Part shown: positions 54,438-62,854 of the stretch, in pieces
Numbering within the stretch: the first letter of the stretch is position 1
Layout of the letters: the number at the start of each line of letters is the position of its first letter
Source: Gammaproteobacteria bacterium
Lineage (GTDB): Bacteria; Pseudomonadota; Gammaproteobacteria; Pseudomonadales; Pseudohongiellaceae
Direction: 5' to 3'
Assembly: GCA_029253585.1 (NCBI GenBank)
Contig: JAQWZF010000026.1
Location: 1-64,000 of the forward strand
DNA: 64,000 nucleotides
The notes under the pieces: generated by a model
The model's input: the letters and a program-made list of their open reading frames with translations, nothing else
Database searches by the model: none
What the model was told of the DNA's origin: nothing
Made by a program: the position numbers and the translations under genes

Positions 54438-56147
54438 TTAATTCCCACCTTGGTCGGTGTATTTCCACTGCACCGCTCCGAAAAACATCTCGTCCCAGCT
54501 CTGCTGTCCCCAGGGAACCGTTCTTTCCGGGTCGGGGTTCGCATGGTTCTGCGCGGAGTTATCGAATGCGCCCACTGCTGTGATCTTGGTGCCCGCTGGA
54601 ACAAACTTCGGCTCGGCATAGGTATAGCTCATCTGCCACGCGTAGTTGTACTGAGCGATGTTAATCAGCTCTTCATTCGTGCCGTCTGGGTAGTCGGCAT
54701 AGAAGCGCATGTACTTACCGCGAAAATGCATATGGGGTAAGAAGCTATGGATATTGGCATCTTTACCTATAGTAATAGTCGCCGTCTGCTCGAAGGCTGG
54801 ATCGTTCGCGGGAATATTTGTCCAGGTATTAGGAAAGATACAGGCACAACGACCTGACATTCTTTCTTCCGGGATTTCACCTTCAGGGTAAAACCACAGG
54901 CCGATCTCGCTCTCATCCACAGTCTCGCGACCGTTGGTAGTGTAGTGAAGGTTCAGGTTCAAGACCGAGCCGTCTTTTAATAAACCACCGGTGTTAGGCG
55001 GAGCAAATTTTGCTGTGCCACCTGGAATGTAGGCAGTAATGCTCGCCTTGTCCGGGTTATTGCCGCCCAGCGCACGCAGGCGCTTGCCGACTTCTTCAGG
55101 GAAATTTAGGGAATTGATCGTGTGATGCAATACGGTGCGATCACCCGGGATATATTCACTGCCGCGCAGCCAACGATCCTTGCCGCCTAGATCGATCTTT
55201 ACTGCGACGTCTCTGTACTCCAACACGCCGGTTGCAGGAACGGGCTGAGAAGGTACTTTGATGATGTAATCAGGCTTGTCACCCAGGCTCCACTTGGAGG
55301 TAGACCAGGTTAGCTCTGTTAGCGGGTCATGGTCGCCGTCTCTAGGCGCACCGGCATCCGCCCAGGCGATGACGTTTCTTACTTCTTCTTCTGTGATGAG
55401 TCGGTCGTTGATGAATTCACCAATGTGGCCATCGATCTGACCCGGTGGCATACGCTTGGTCATCAAGACTTCGCGAATCATTGGCGACCAGCCCTGAACC
55501 ATAGTGTGGCTGTCCATTGCGAAAGGTGCGATTCCGCCTTCGCGGTGACAGGTGGCGCAGTTGTCTGCGAGTATCGGTGCGATGTCAGCAACATAGGAAG
55601 GCACTGCCTTTGCTTCGAAACTGACAGCTGGTCCAGTAGTGGCGACTAACGCTGTGCTCACTTCCTCTCCCGCCAGGATCTCTTGAATGGCCTTTTCGGC
55701 AGCGGCAACGCTGCCCCGGTATTCGACGGTGAACGAACGCGGGTTATAGAGAAGCACTTCGCCGGTTCTCTCGATGCCCAGGGCTTCCGAGATCACCCGT
55801 GCATCGTCCATCAGGATAGGTATATCGACGCCGTATTCTGCCGCCTTGTCTTGAACCGCAGCGCGATTCAATTTCCCGATGGGGTTGATCATCATGAACT
55901 CTACGCCTTGCGCATCGTACTTTGCCTTTAGGGCATCGAACGAGGGCAATGCAGCGGCTGTTGCCTGACTATCATTGGCCTGCACCAATAGCGCGACGGC
56001 TTTGTGATCGTCATACCAGCTCATGCTGTGATGGTAGCCGTCCTGGTCCAGGAGTGAGAAATCACCCACCCTGTCAGCGGCGCTACTGATTGCCGGTAGC
56101 AGCAGAAGCGATGCAATTGCTGTTTTAAAGAGGTTCGCGTTGTTCAC
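54438..56147 (-). CDS. Redoxin-cytochrome c-copper monooxygenase fusion
   Basis: Starts at GTG 56147 (GAGGAGA, seven bases upstream) and encodes 569 residues with a signal peptide (about 1-23). Domain 1 (about 25-160) is a redoxin fold (VGDFSLLDQDGYHHSM, VEFMMINPIGKL, ERTGEVLLYNPRS), but the catalytic Cys is missing: the aligned segment reads LVQANDSQATAAAL. Domain 2 (about 184-270) is a cytochrome-type heme site C197-ATC200-H201 followed by REGGIAPFAM. Domain 3 (about 280-565) resembles the peptidylglycine-hydroxylating (PHM) type II copper fold: His341-His342 (VLHHTINSL), His401 (NLHYTTNG), His472/His474 (PHMHFRG) and Met554 (WDEMFFG), covering both copper sites. It is periplasmic; substrate unknown, but a heme-fed copper oxygenase is a reasonable inference. 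Confidence 0.85.
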   Translation of the reverse strand: MNNANLFKTAIASLLLLPAISSAADRVGDFSLLDQDGYHHSMSWYDDHKAVALLVQANDSQATAAALPSFDALKAKYDAQGVEFMMINPIGKLNRAAVQDKAAEYGVDIPILMDDARVISEALGIERTGEVLLYNPRSFTVEYRGSVAAAEKAIQEILAGEEVSTALVATTGPAVSFEAKAVPSYVADIAPILADNCATCHREGGIAPFAMDSHTMVQGWSPMIREVLMTKRMPPGQIDGHIGEFINDRLITEEEVRNVIAWADAGAPRDGDHDPLTELTWSTSKWSLGDKPDYIIKVPSQPVPATGVLEYRDVAVKIDLGGKDRWLRGSEYIPGDRTVLHHTINSLNFPEEVGKRLRALGGNNPDKASITAYIPGGTAKFAPPNTGGLLKDGSVLNLNLHYTTNGRETVDESEIGLWFYPEGEIPEERMSGRCACIFPNTWTNIPANDPAFEQTATITIGKDANIHSFLPHMHFRGKYMRFYADYPDGTNEELINIAQYNYAWQMSYTYAEPKFVPAGTKITAVGAFDNSAQNHANPDPERTVPWGQQSWDEMFFGAVQWKYTDQGGN

Positions 56148-56354
56148 GTTTTTGTCTCCTCGACTCTCTATTTTGCTTATCTATGAAGCCCAGACAATGG
56201 AAGGGATTTAGGCCGCAAGATGGGACAGGAGGCATTTCTGACAATACCTCTCCGAACATGAGCCCTACTTTACGAATTAAGCCAGTTTCAGTCAACGATT
56301 ACCGCTTCGCTTCATCGCCGGAATAGGTAGGTTTATCAACCACTTTACTGGCGC

Positions 56355-57158
56355 TTAAGCCTTATCTGCGGCCTGCAAGACCGCCAGTAGCTGCGGATAG
56401 ATCGCCGGATTGGCAATCAGCAGGTCATTGTCATAGAACTGCGGATCGATATCATCGGGGACCTCACTGAAGTGGCCACACTCGGCTCCCGCCTCCAGCG
56501 CGATCAGCCTGGCCGCGGCGAAATCCCAGACATTGAGGCTCTCGTAGTAGCCCTCCAGCCTGCCCACTGCCACGAAGCAGATGTCCAGGGCCGCCGAACC
56601 GATTCGGCGAATATCGGCGCAATTGCGCAGGACTGCGTGCAGGCGCGGGATCATTGGCCCCAGTGTCGATTTGATATAGGGAAAGCCCGTTGCGATTAGT
56701 GAGCGCCTGAGCTCTGTCTCGGCAGATACGGAGATGGCATCGCCATTGAGAACCGCGCCTTTGCCTCTTTCCGCGCAGAAGAGCTCGTCGTTAAAGGGGT
56801 TGTAGACGACCCCGACTAGCGTCTGCCCCTGCTCCACGTAGGCGATAGAGATAGCAGAATGATTGTGACCATGGGCGAAGTTTACGGTGCCATCGATCGG
56901 ATCGATTATCCACAGCGGGGTGGCAATCTTCGCGATGCTGCCCAGGTCTGGCGACGACTCTTCCGAGATAATTTGATGCTCCGGGAATTGTTGCTTGATC
57001 GCCGCACAGATTAATTGATCGGCGCGAATGTCGGCATTGGTTACTAGTTCATCACCGTTCTTGTACTCGTGAGATAGCGCCGCCTCGGCACGAACGTCAC
57101 TGATTAGTTTCCCAGCCTCTCTGGCGAGCGCCTGCGTAAAAAGTAAAATATCGGTCAT
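56355..57158 (-). CDS. Inositol-monophosphatase-family phosphatase
   Basis: The 267-residue protein has the lithium-sensitive, Mg-dependent phosphatase signature: ISEESSPDLG (Glu70-type ligand), WIIDPIDGTVNFAHG (the DPxDGT motif) and WDFAAARLIALEAGAECG at the end. In bacteria this family includes SuhB and CysQ; the FAHGHNHSAISIAYVE block and length fit the SuhB/IMPase group. SuhB also binds RNA polymerase, but that role cannot be judged here. It is divergent from the arabinose-type cluster across 134 bp. A sugar-phosphate substrate linked to that cluster is only a speculation from position. Confidence 0.85.
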   Translation of the reverse strand: MTDILLFTQALAREAGKLISDVRAEAALSHEYKNGDELVTNADIRADQLICAAIKQQFPEHQIISEESSPDLGSIAKIATPLWIIDPIDGTVNFAHGHNHSAISIAYVEQGQTLVGVVYNPFNDELFCAERGKGAVLNGDAISVSAETELRRSLIATGFPYIKSTLGPMIPRLHAVLRNCADIRRIGSAALDICFVAVGRLEGYYESLNVWDFAAARLIALEAGAECGHFSEVPDDIDPQFYDNDLLIANPAIYPQLLAVLQAADKA

Positions 57159-57291
57159 AGAGCCTTCTAAGTAAGTAGGTTAAGTAGCTAGGTGAGAGTG
57201 AATTACAAGTGTACTCATGCATCAAGCATAACAGTCTTTCCCTTTGCGCCGATAAGCTAATAACCAGCACCCTTTATTACCCAAGCCACTC

Positions 57292-57701
57292 ATGACAATT
57301 GCCCCTAAATATACCCTGTTCGCCCTTCTAGCCACGCTGCTCAATCTACTCGCACATGAAGCCGTAGTCAGAATCTATGACGGCGCCTTCGCACTCTATC
57401 TGGCGATGGGCTGCGGCACCGGCGTAGGCCTGGTGAGCAAGTACCTACTGGACAAGAAGTATATCTTTCAGTTCAGCACCGCCCCCACAGAGAAGACCTG
57501 AGAAAGTTCACTCTGTATGGACTGACGGGCATAGTAACCACCGCAATCTTCTGGGGCTCCGAGATCGGATTTGACTGGTTTCTCGGCGGCAAGGCCGCTC
57601 GTTATCTTGGCGCCGTCATCGGATTGTCCATCGGATATGGTGTAAAGTATAGACTCGATGAGCACTATGTATTTACAGGACAGAAAGGCCAGGTAAGTTG
57701 A
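57292..57701 (+). pseudogene. GtrA-family membrane protein, frameshifted
   Basis: Two adjoining frames together encode one four-helix GtrA-type protein. 57292-57501 gives helices 1-2 and the family loop KYLLDKKYIFQF, then meets a TGA. In another frame from about 57495 the sequence reads DLRKFTLYGLTGIVTTAIFW and on to GYGVKYRLDEHYVFTG, giving helices 3-4, and ends at 57701, one base before the next start. A single-base deletion near 57492-57497 explains the break. The GtrA protein Rv3789 sits beside dprE1 in mycobacteria, where it is linked to decaprenyl-phosphoryl-arabinose handling. It may be a true pseudogene, a sequencing error or, less likely, a programmed shift. Confidence 0.8.
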
Positions 57702-59027
57702 ATGGAAGCCATGGGCTGGGGACGCTACCCTAAAGCGACAGCAGATTTAAGTGAGCCGGCGGACGCGCAGTCCCTGCAAAAATTTGTCGCGTCGCAGAAA
57801 AAATCTGCCTCCTGCATAAGCAGGGGTGCGGGGCGCAGTTACGGCGACAGCGCGCTGGCCGGGCAGCTGCTAGGCAGCCGCTTCCTGGACAGCTTTCTCG
57901 CTCTGGATGAACAACAACACACCCTGCGCTGTGGTGCAGGTGTAAAACTGGGGGACATCCTGAAGGTTTGCCTACCCCGTGGTCTCTTCCTGCCTGTGTT
58001 ACCGGGCACCAAGGAAGTAAGTGTGGGGGGCGCCATAGCCGCCGATGTCCACGGCAAGAACCACCACCGCGATGGCAGCTTCTGTCAGCATGTTACACAG
58101 ATCAGCCTGGTGCTTGCCTCGGGAGAAGTAGTCAGCTGTAGCGCTACGCTGAACCCGGAGCTGTTTCGCGCCAGCTGCGGGGGAATGGGGCTAACCGGCG
58201 CAATAGTCGAGGCAACGCTAAAGCTCGCTCCCGTCCCAATCAGCTATATAGATCAGCGCAGCCTGGTCGCGAATAATCTGCAGGAATGTTTCGCGCACAT
58301 CGAAGACAATGCCGACAGCAAGTACTCTGTTGCCTGGCTAGACTGTCTGGCCGCGGGCGACAGTCTGGGCAGATCTGTTCTGTACCTGGGTGAACACTCT
58401 GTGGCCAAGAATCGAAAGAGCGATAGAAAGTATCAGGATCGATCCAGTATTGGCGTTCCCTTCTCGACACCCTCGTTCCTGCTCAACAAGAACAGCATGT
58501 CGCTTTTTAACATGACTTATTTTTCTTTGCAGAAGAATAAAAGCCGTGCGTCCAGACTAGACTATGACAGCTACTTCTTCCCTCTGGACAGGCTAAGCAA
58601 CTGGAATCGGCTCTATGGCTCGAAGGGGTTCCTGCAGTATCAGTTCGTTCTGCCCAGCGAGGGTGCGCTGGAAGGCATAACAACTGTTTTAGAGAAGATA
58701 TCGAAGCAGGGCAAGGGCTCGTTCCTGACAGTCCTGAAGAAGTTTGGCGAGGCGAACGAGAATCTTCTGTCGTTCCCGAAATCGGGCTATACCCTGACTC
58801 TGGATTTTAAGAACGAAGCATCTCTGTTCCCCCTGTTAGATGAATTAGATCAGATCGTTCTGGATCACGATGGTAGGCTCTATCTGGCTAAGGACGCGCG
58901 CATGAGCGAGGCGGTTTTCAAGGCGAGCTATCCTAACTGGGAAGCTTTTATGGCTATCAAGGCTAAGGTGGACCCACAAAACCGCTTCGCCTCGCTGCAA
59001 TCGAACAGACTGGGTTTGACGACATGA
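57702..59027 (+). CDS. DprE1-like FAD-dependent oxidase
   Basis: The 441-residue protein is a VAO-type flavoprotein with FAD-binding SRGAGRSYGDSALAGQLLGS, the PP-loop-like LPVLPGTKEVSVGGAIAADV, HGKNHHRDGSF and GGMGLTGAIVEATLKL. The C-terminal half has YGSKGFLQYQFVLPSEGAL, GYTLTLDFKN and GRLYLAKDARMSEAVFKASYP, matching DprE1, which oxidises the 2'-hydroxyl of decaprenylphosphoryl ribose to the ketone. It starts directly after the GtrA stop (TGA-ATG) and overlaps the next gene by 4 bp, so the run is one operon. In the mycobacterial pathway DprE1 works with DprE2, whose counterpart is next. Confidence 0.92.
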   Translation: MEAMGWGRYPKATADLSEPADAQSLQKFVASQKKSASCISRGAGRSYGDSALAGQLLGSRFLDSFLALDEQQHTLRCGAGVKLGDILKVCLPRGLFLPVLPGTKEVSVGGAIAADVHGKNHHRDGSFCQHVTQISLVLASGEVVSCSATLNPELFRASCGGMGLTGAIVEATLKLAPVPISYIDQRSLVANNLQECFAHIEDNADSKYSVAWLDCLAAGDSLGRSVLYLGEHSVAKNRKSDRKYQDRSSIGVPFSTPSFLLNKNSMSLFNMTYFSLQKNKSRASRLDYDSYFFPLDRLSNWNRLYGSKGFLQYQFVLPSEGALEGITTVLEKISKQGKGSFLTVLKKFGEANENLLSFPKSGYTLTLDFKNEASLFPLLDELDQIVLDHDGRLYLAKDARMSEAVFKASYPNWEAFMAIKAKVDPQNRFASLQSNRLGLTT

Positions 59028-59758
59028 AAGTTCTCATCATTGGCGCGACATCCGCTATCGCGAAAGCAGCTGCGAGAATTTATGCGCAGCAAAATTGCTC
59101 CCTACATCTGATTGCGCGCAACCATGAGCAACTAGTGACGCTTAGCAGCGACCTGCTGGTGCGCGGCGCCAAGACAGCCAGTAACAGCGTGCTCGATCTC
59201 AATAAATTTGCGGAGCATGGAAAACTTCTAAGAGCCGCAATAGAAGAACTGGGCGGCGTCGATATCGCCCTGATCTGTCATGGTTCCCTGCCCGATCAGG
59301 AAAAAGTGGAGATCAGCTTCAAGCAGGCACAGAAGGAGATCAATACCAATGGGCTTAGTGCTATCTCGCTGCTCACCGAACTCGCACCGACGTTTATTGA
59401 GCAGCGAGGAGGCACGCTTGCCGTAATAACCTCGGTGGCGGGTGACCGAGGCAGACAGCCTAACTTCGTCTATGGCGCGGCAAAATCGCTGGTCTCTACC
59501 TATCTAGAGGGGCTGCGCGGAAAGCTGCTGGCGCACAACGTGCATGTGGTAGACATACGACCTGGGCTGGTGGATTCGCCGATGACGGCGCAGTTTCCCA
59601 AAGGCCCGCTCTGGGCAAGTCCTGAGCAGGTGGCGCAGAAGATCGTGAAGAGTATTCAGCGCGGCAGTCATACGGTTTACGCACCGGGCTACTGGAGAGC
59701 TATTATGTTTGGAGTTCGCATCATTCCTGACTTCATTTTCAAACAACTAAAATTCTAG
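59024..59758 (+). CDS. DprE2-like short-chain dehydrogenase
   Basis: The 244-residue SDR has the NAD(P) motif VLIIGATSAIAKAAARIYA, the Asn/Asp block NSVLDLNKFAEHG, the catalytic Ser region VITSVAGDRGRQPNF and YGAAK (Tyr-Lys pair), ending in a family-typical TVYAPGYWRAIMFGVRIIPD, which suits a membrane-associated protein. Position and pattern match DprE2, which reduces the 2'-keto intermediate to the arabinose epimer. The ATGA overlap with DprE1-like indicates coupled translation of the two epimerase halves. Confidence 0.9.
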   Translation: MKVLIIGATSAIAKAAARIYAQQNCSLHLIARNHEQLVTLSSDLLVRGAKTASNSVLDLNKFAEHGKLLRAAIEELGGVDIALICHGSLPDQEKVEISFKQAQKEINTNGLSAISLLTELAPTFIEQRGGTLAVITSVAGDRGRQPNFVYGAAKSLVSTYLEGLRGKLLAHNVHVVDIRPGLVDSPMTAQFPKGPLWASPEQVAQKIVKSIQRGSHTVYAPGYWRAIMFGVRIIPDFIFKQLKF

Positions 59759-59765
59759 ACGACCC

Positions 59766-61196
59766 GTGTCAACCTCGCTCTCCCAAACTACTCTCTACGT
59801 CGATCTCGATGGCACCGTCATCAAGACTGATTTTTTGTACGAATCTATTCTGCTGCTACTGAAGAATAATATCTTTCATGGCTTTCTAATTCCGCTGTGG
59901 CTACTGAAGGGAAAGGCGCACCTAAAACATCAGCTGGCGCAGCGAGTCAGCATTCCCGTAGAGCTACTACCGCTTAATCCTGAGTTCCATCGCTATTTAC
60001 AGGATGAGGTAGAGAGCGGTCGTGATATCGTGCTCATCTCCGCCTCGAGTCAGATACACGTCAGACAGGTGAGTGAGCACCTGGGGCTGTTCATCGATGC
60101 GATGGGCAGCGACGAAGATCATAATCTGAAATCGAGGAATAAGGTCACGCGAATTCTGCAGCTAGATCCAGGGGGCAAATTTGCGTATGCGGGCAATTGC
60201 GCAGACGATATCGCCGTATGGTCTGAGGCCACCGAGGTTATTCTGGTTAACTGCAGCAAATCCCTGGCAGACAAGTTGCCGCACCAGGGCTATCAGATAA
60301 AACATTTCGATGCGCCGCTATCGATAGCTAGAAAATTCTTGCAGGCGATGCGGCCGTATCAGTGGCTGAAGAACGCACTCATCTTTCTGCCGCTGATTCT
60401 TTCTCATCAGCTGAATCAACCCACACTGTTGCTGCAGGCCTGCATCGCCTTTCTGAGTTTCAGTCTGGTCGCATCCAGCGTCTATCTGCTAAACGATATG
60501 CTAGACCTGAATAGCGACAGGCAGCACCAGTCGAAGAAGCGAAGGCCTTTCGCCTCGGGGGACCTGCCTCTGTCCTATGGCTATGCGGGCGCGCCATTGC
60601 TGCTGTTGTGCGGCTTCATCGTGGCCCTTCTACTGCCGCCAGCGTTTCTACTAGTGCTTCTAGCCTATTGGCTGATGACAACACTCTATAGTTTTCTATT
60701 GAAGCGATTATATCTAATCGACGTGTTGACACTCGCCTCGCTTTATACCTGGAGAATCATCGCCGGCTCCGCTGCTATCTCGGTAGTTACCACAAACTAC
60801 CTGATCGCCTTCTCCTTCTTTTTGTTCCTGGGCCTGGCGATGGTAAAGCGCTATACGGAATTTCTGAATCTACAGAACCAGGGCAAGATTGCCGTTGCCG
60901 GTAGAGGCTATAGGGTAGAGAACTTGCAGACGCTCGCGGCTGTAGGTGGCGCATCCAGCCTGATTGCCGTGGCTGTATTTGCGTTCTATGTCAATGCGCC
61001 GGCAACTATGAAACTGTATAGCAGCCCACTGATACTCTGGGCTATCTGTCCGCTGCTCTGTTATCTGCTGTGGCGCATCTGGGCGCTTGCACGACGTGGC
61101 GAACTGGACGAGGACCCGGTCTTGTTCGCGATAACCGACCGGCGCAGCCAGCTTATCGCATCGCTTTGCGGGCTATTGATCTGGTTCGCGATCTAG
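59766..61196 (+). CDS. HAD-UbiA fusion polyprenyl-phosphate phosphoribosyltransferase
   Basis: The start is GTG at 59766. Residues about 1-185 form a HAD-type phosphatase (VDLDGTVIKTDF, ISASSQIHVRQV, GNCADDIAVW). Residues about 190-476 form a UbiA prenyltransferase with eight or nine helices, the first aspartate motif in LLNDMLDLNSDRQHQSKKRR and the second near YLIDVLTLASLYTWRII. The NDxxD-SDRxH-K-RP pattern is that of decaprenyl-phosphate phosphoribosyltransferase (Rv3806c type), which moves 5-phosphoribose from PRPP to polyprenyl phosphate. The HAD domain could then remove the 5-phosphate, a step done by a separate enzyme in mycobacteria. Closes the four-gene run. Confidence 0.88.
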   Translation: MSTSLSQTTLYVDLDGTVIKTDFLYESILLLLKNNIFHGFLIPLWLLKGKAHLKHQLAQRVSIPVELLPLNPEFHRYLQDEVESGRDIVLISASSQIHVRQVSEHLGLFIDAMGSDEDHNLKSRNKVTRILQLDPGGKFAYAGNCADDIAVWSEATEVILVNCSKSLADKLPHQGYQIKHFDAPLSIARKFLQAMRPYQWLKNALIFLPLILSHQLNQPTLLLQACIAFLSFSLVASSVYLLNDMLDLNSDRQHQSKKRRPFASGDLPLSYGYAGAPLLLLCGFIVALLLPPAFLLVLLAYWLMTTLYSFLLKRLYLIDVLTLASLYTWRIIAGSAAISVVTTNYLIAFSFFLFLGLAMVKRYTEFLNLQNQGKIAVAGRGYRVENLQTLAAVGGASSLIAVAVFAFYVNAPATMKLYSSPLILWAICPLLCYLLWRIWALARRGELDEDPVLFAITDRRSQLIASLCGLLIWFAI

Positions 61197-61208
61197 TCCG
61201 GCCCGCGT

Positions 61209-62054
61209 TCAGGACGCCTCGCGCAGAACCTTATAGTGAAAGCGCAGGTGTTCTTCGACGAAGCTGGCGATGAAGAAATAGCTATGGTCGTAGCCTTCCC
61301 TGCTTATGAACTGAACTGGATAGCCCGCCTCCTCACAGGCCGCGAGGAATAGCTCGGGCTTGAGTTGCTTCTCCAGAAATTCATCTGCGCTTCCCTGATC
61401 GATTAGCATGGGCAAGTGCGTAGTGGCCCTACTGACCAGACTTACGGAATCGTATTCCTGCCAGCTGGCAACGTCATCGCCCAGATAATTCTTAAAGGCC
61501 TTACACCCCCAAGGACAATTGATGGGCGATACGATAGGCGCGAAGGCTGAGACGGATCGATACTTTTCCGGATTCTTAAGCGCGATGCTCAAGGCACCGT
61601 GCCCACCCATAGAATGACCGAACACCGACTGTCGCGTTGGATCGACTGGAAAGTTAGCATTGATCAGCGCAGGCAGCTCCTGTGTGATGTAGTCATACAT
61701 TCGATAGTGTTTATTCCACGGCGACTCGGTCGCATTCAGATAAAAGCCCGCACCCAGACCAAAATCGTAGGCCTGCTCTGGATCGTCTGGCACGCCCTCG
61801 CCTCTCGGGCTGGTGTCCGCCGTGACAATGATCACGCCCAGCTGGGAGGCAACGCGCTGTGCGCCCGCCTTGATCACGAAATTCTCATCGGTGCCGGTAA
61901 GGCCCGACAACCAATAGAGCACCGGCACGGGGCCATCGCTCGCCTGCGGCGGCAAGTATATAGAGAAGAACATATCGCAAGACAGCGATTCGGATACGTG
62001 TTTGTAGCGGCGCTGTTCGCCACCGAACATTTTGTTACTTGAAATACTTTCCAT
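61209..62054 (-). CDS. fghA: S-formylglutathione hydrolase
   Basis: FghA hydrolyses S-formylglutathione to formate and glutathione, the last step of glutathione-dependent formaldehyde removal. The 281 residues match the esterase D family: PVPVLYWLSGLTGTDENFV, ADTSPRGEGVPDDPEQAYDF, the nucleophile elbow SVFGHSMGGHGAL, SAFAPIVSPINCPWGCKAF, Asp in DQGSADEFL and His in GYDHSYFFIASF. No frmA (formaldehyde dehydrogenase) is next to it. It lies 13 bp from the HAD-UbiA gene, convergent. Confidence 0.95.
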   Translation of the reverse strand: MESISSNKMFGGEQRRYKHVSESLSCDMFFSIYLPPQASDGPVPVLYWLSGLTGTDENFVIKAGAQRVASQLGVIIVTADTSPRGEGVPDDPEQAYDFGLGAGFYLNATESPWNKHYRMYDYITQELPALINANFPVDPTRQSVFGHSMGGHGALSIALKNPEKYRSVSAFAPIVSPINCPWGCKAFKNYLGDDVASWQEYDSVSLVSRATTHLPMLIDQGSADEFLEKQLKPELFLAACEEAGYPVQFISREGYDHSYFFIASFVEEHLRFHYKVLREAS

Positions 62055-62095
62055 AGGATCAACTCAAGGCATTATTAGATAGAACGGGGTTTGTG

Positions 62096-62773
62096 TTATT
62101 TCACAATCATGAAGCTTTCTTCGATTGGATTCCAGCGACTAGGCTTGTCGATCTTCGTCACCTTCATCGGTTTTAGAATCGAGGGCTCAAGCAAACCCTG
62201 AAACTGTTCCACGTCTTGATTGTTCGCGTCTAACCACTTGCTTACTAATTCTTCATCTTTAAAATCCAGCATCAGCGGCAGCGATTTCGGATGGATCTCA
62301 CTCCACTGACCCGCAAGCGGCGGCAGGGTAATGATCGATGCCGAATAGACGAGCTCGCCGCTGTCCTTATTCAGATACTCCTTAAACAGACCACCGAAGG
62401 CGATGGCCGAGTCTTCCAGCTCTATCTTGTGATAGGTCTTCTTGTCGCCCAGGCCTTCGACGAAGGCGCTAGCGGGAATCAGGCATCGAGTTTCTCTGAA
62501 CGGCGTGTAGGCTATCGCTCTCTTATTGGACAGCTTGTCGGAGCGCGAATTGAAACTGGCATACTTGTAGTTTGGCTTGAGACTCTCCTTGTCGAGAAAC
62601 AACCACCAGATAGCCGATGAAACGACACGCTGCCCCGCCCGCTCGTGAATTATGGCGATCTTGCCACCGGGGGCGATATCACGGCTAGCATGGTCACCCT
62701 GCAGCTCGACGCCCAGAGTCTCGCAGAGCCACTGCACTTCGGGACTATCGATTAGATTAAATCTTCCACACAC
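62096..62773 (-). CDS. yedK: SRAP-family abasic-site protein (YedK/HMCES)
   Basis: SRAP proteins crosslink to abasic sites in single-stranded DNA and protect them. The 225-residue protein starts with GTG and has the catalytic Cys2 directly after the initiator (MCGRFNL), Asn in FNSRSDKL, Glu in IPASAFVEG and His in WSEIHPKSLPLML, so the full active set of the family is present. The overall length fits YedK (222 in E. coli). It lies 41 bp before fghA in the same direction and is divergent from the tannase-family gene. Confidence 0.95.
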   Translation of the reverse strand: MCGRFNLIDSPEVQWLCETLGVELQGDHASRDIAPGGKIAIIHERAGQRVVSSAIWWLFLDKESLKPNYKYASFNSRSDKLSNKRAIAYTPFRETRCLIPASAFVEGLGDKKTYHKIELEDSAIAFGGLFKEYLNKDSGELVYSASIITLPPLAGQWSEIHPKSLPLMLDFKDEELVSKWLDANNQDVEQFQGLLEPSILKPMKVTKIDKPSRWNPIEESFMIVK

Positions 62774-62854
62774 AGCTTTTTCTCTCAGGGCTTACAATGG
62801 TAGAGTCGAATTATTCATCACCAACAACAAATAACCAGAATAACAGGTGTAGCC

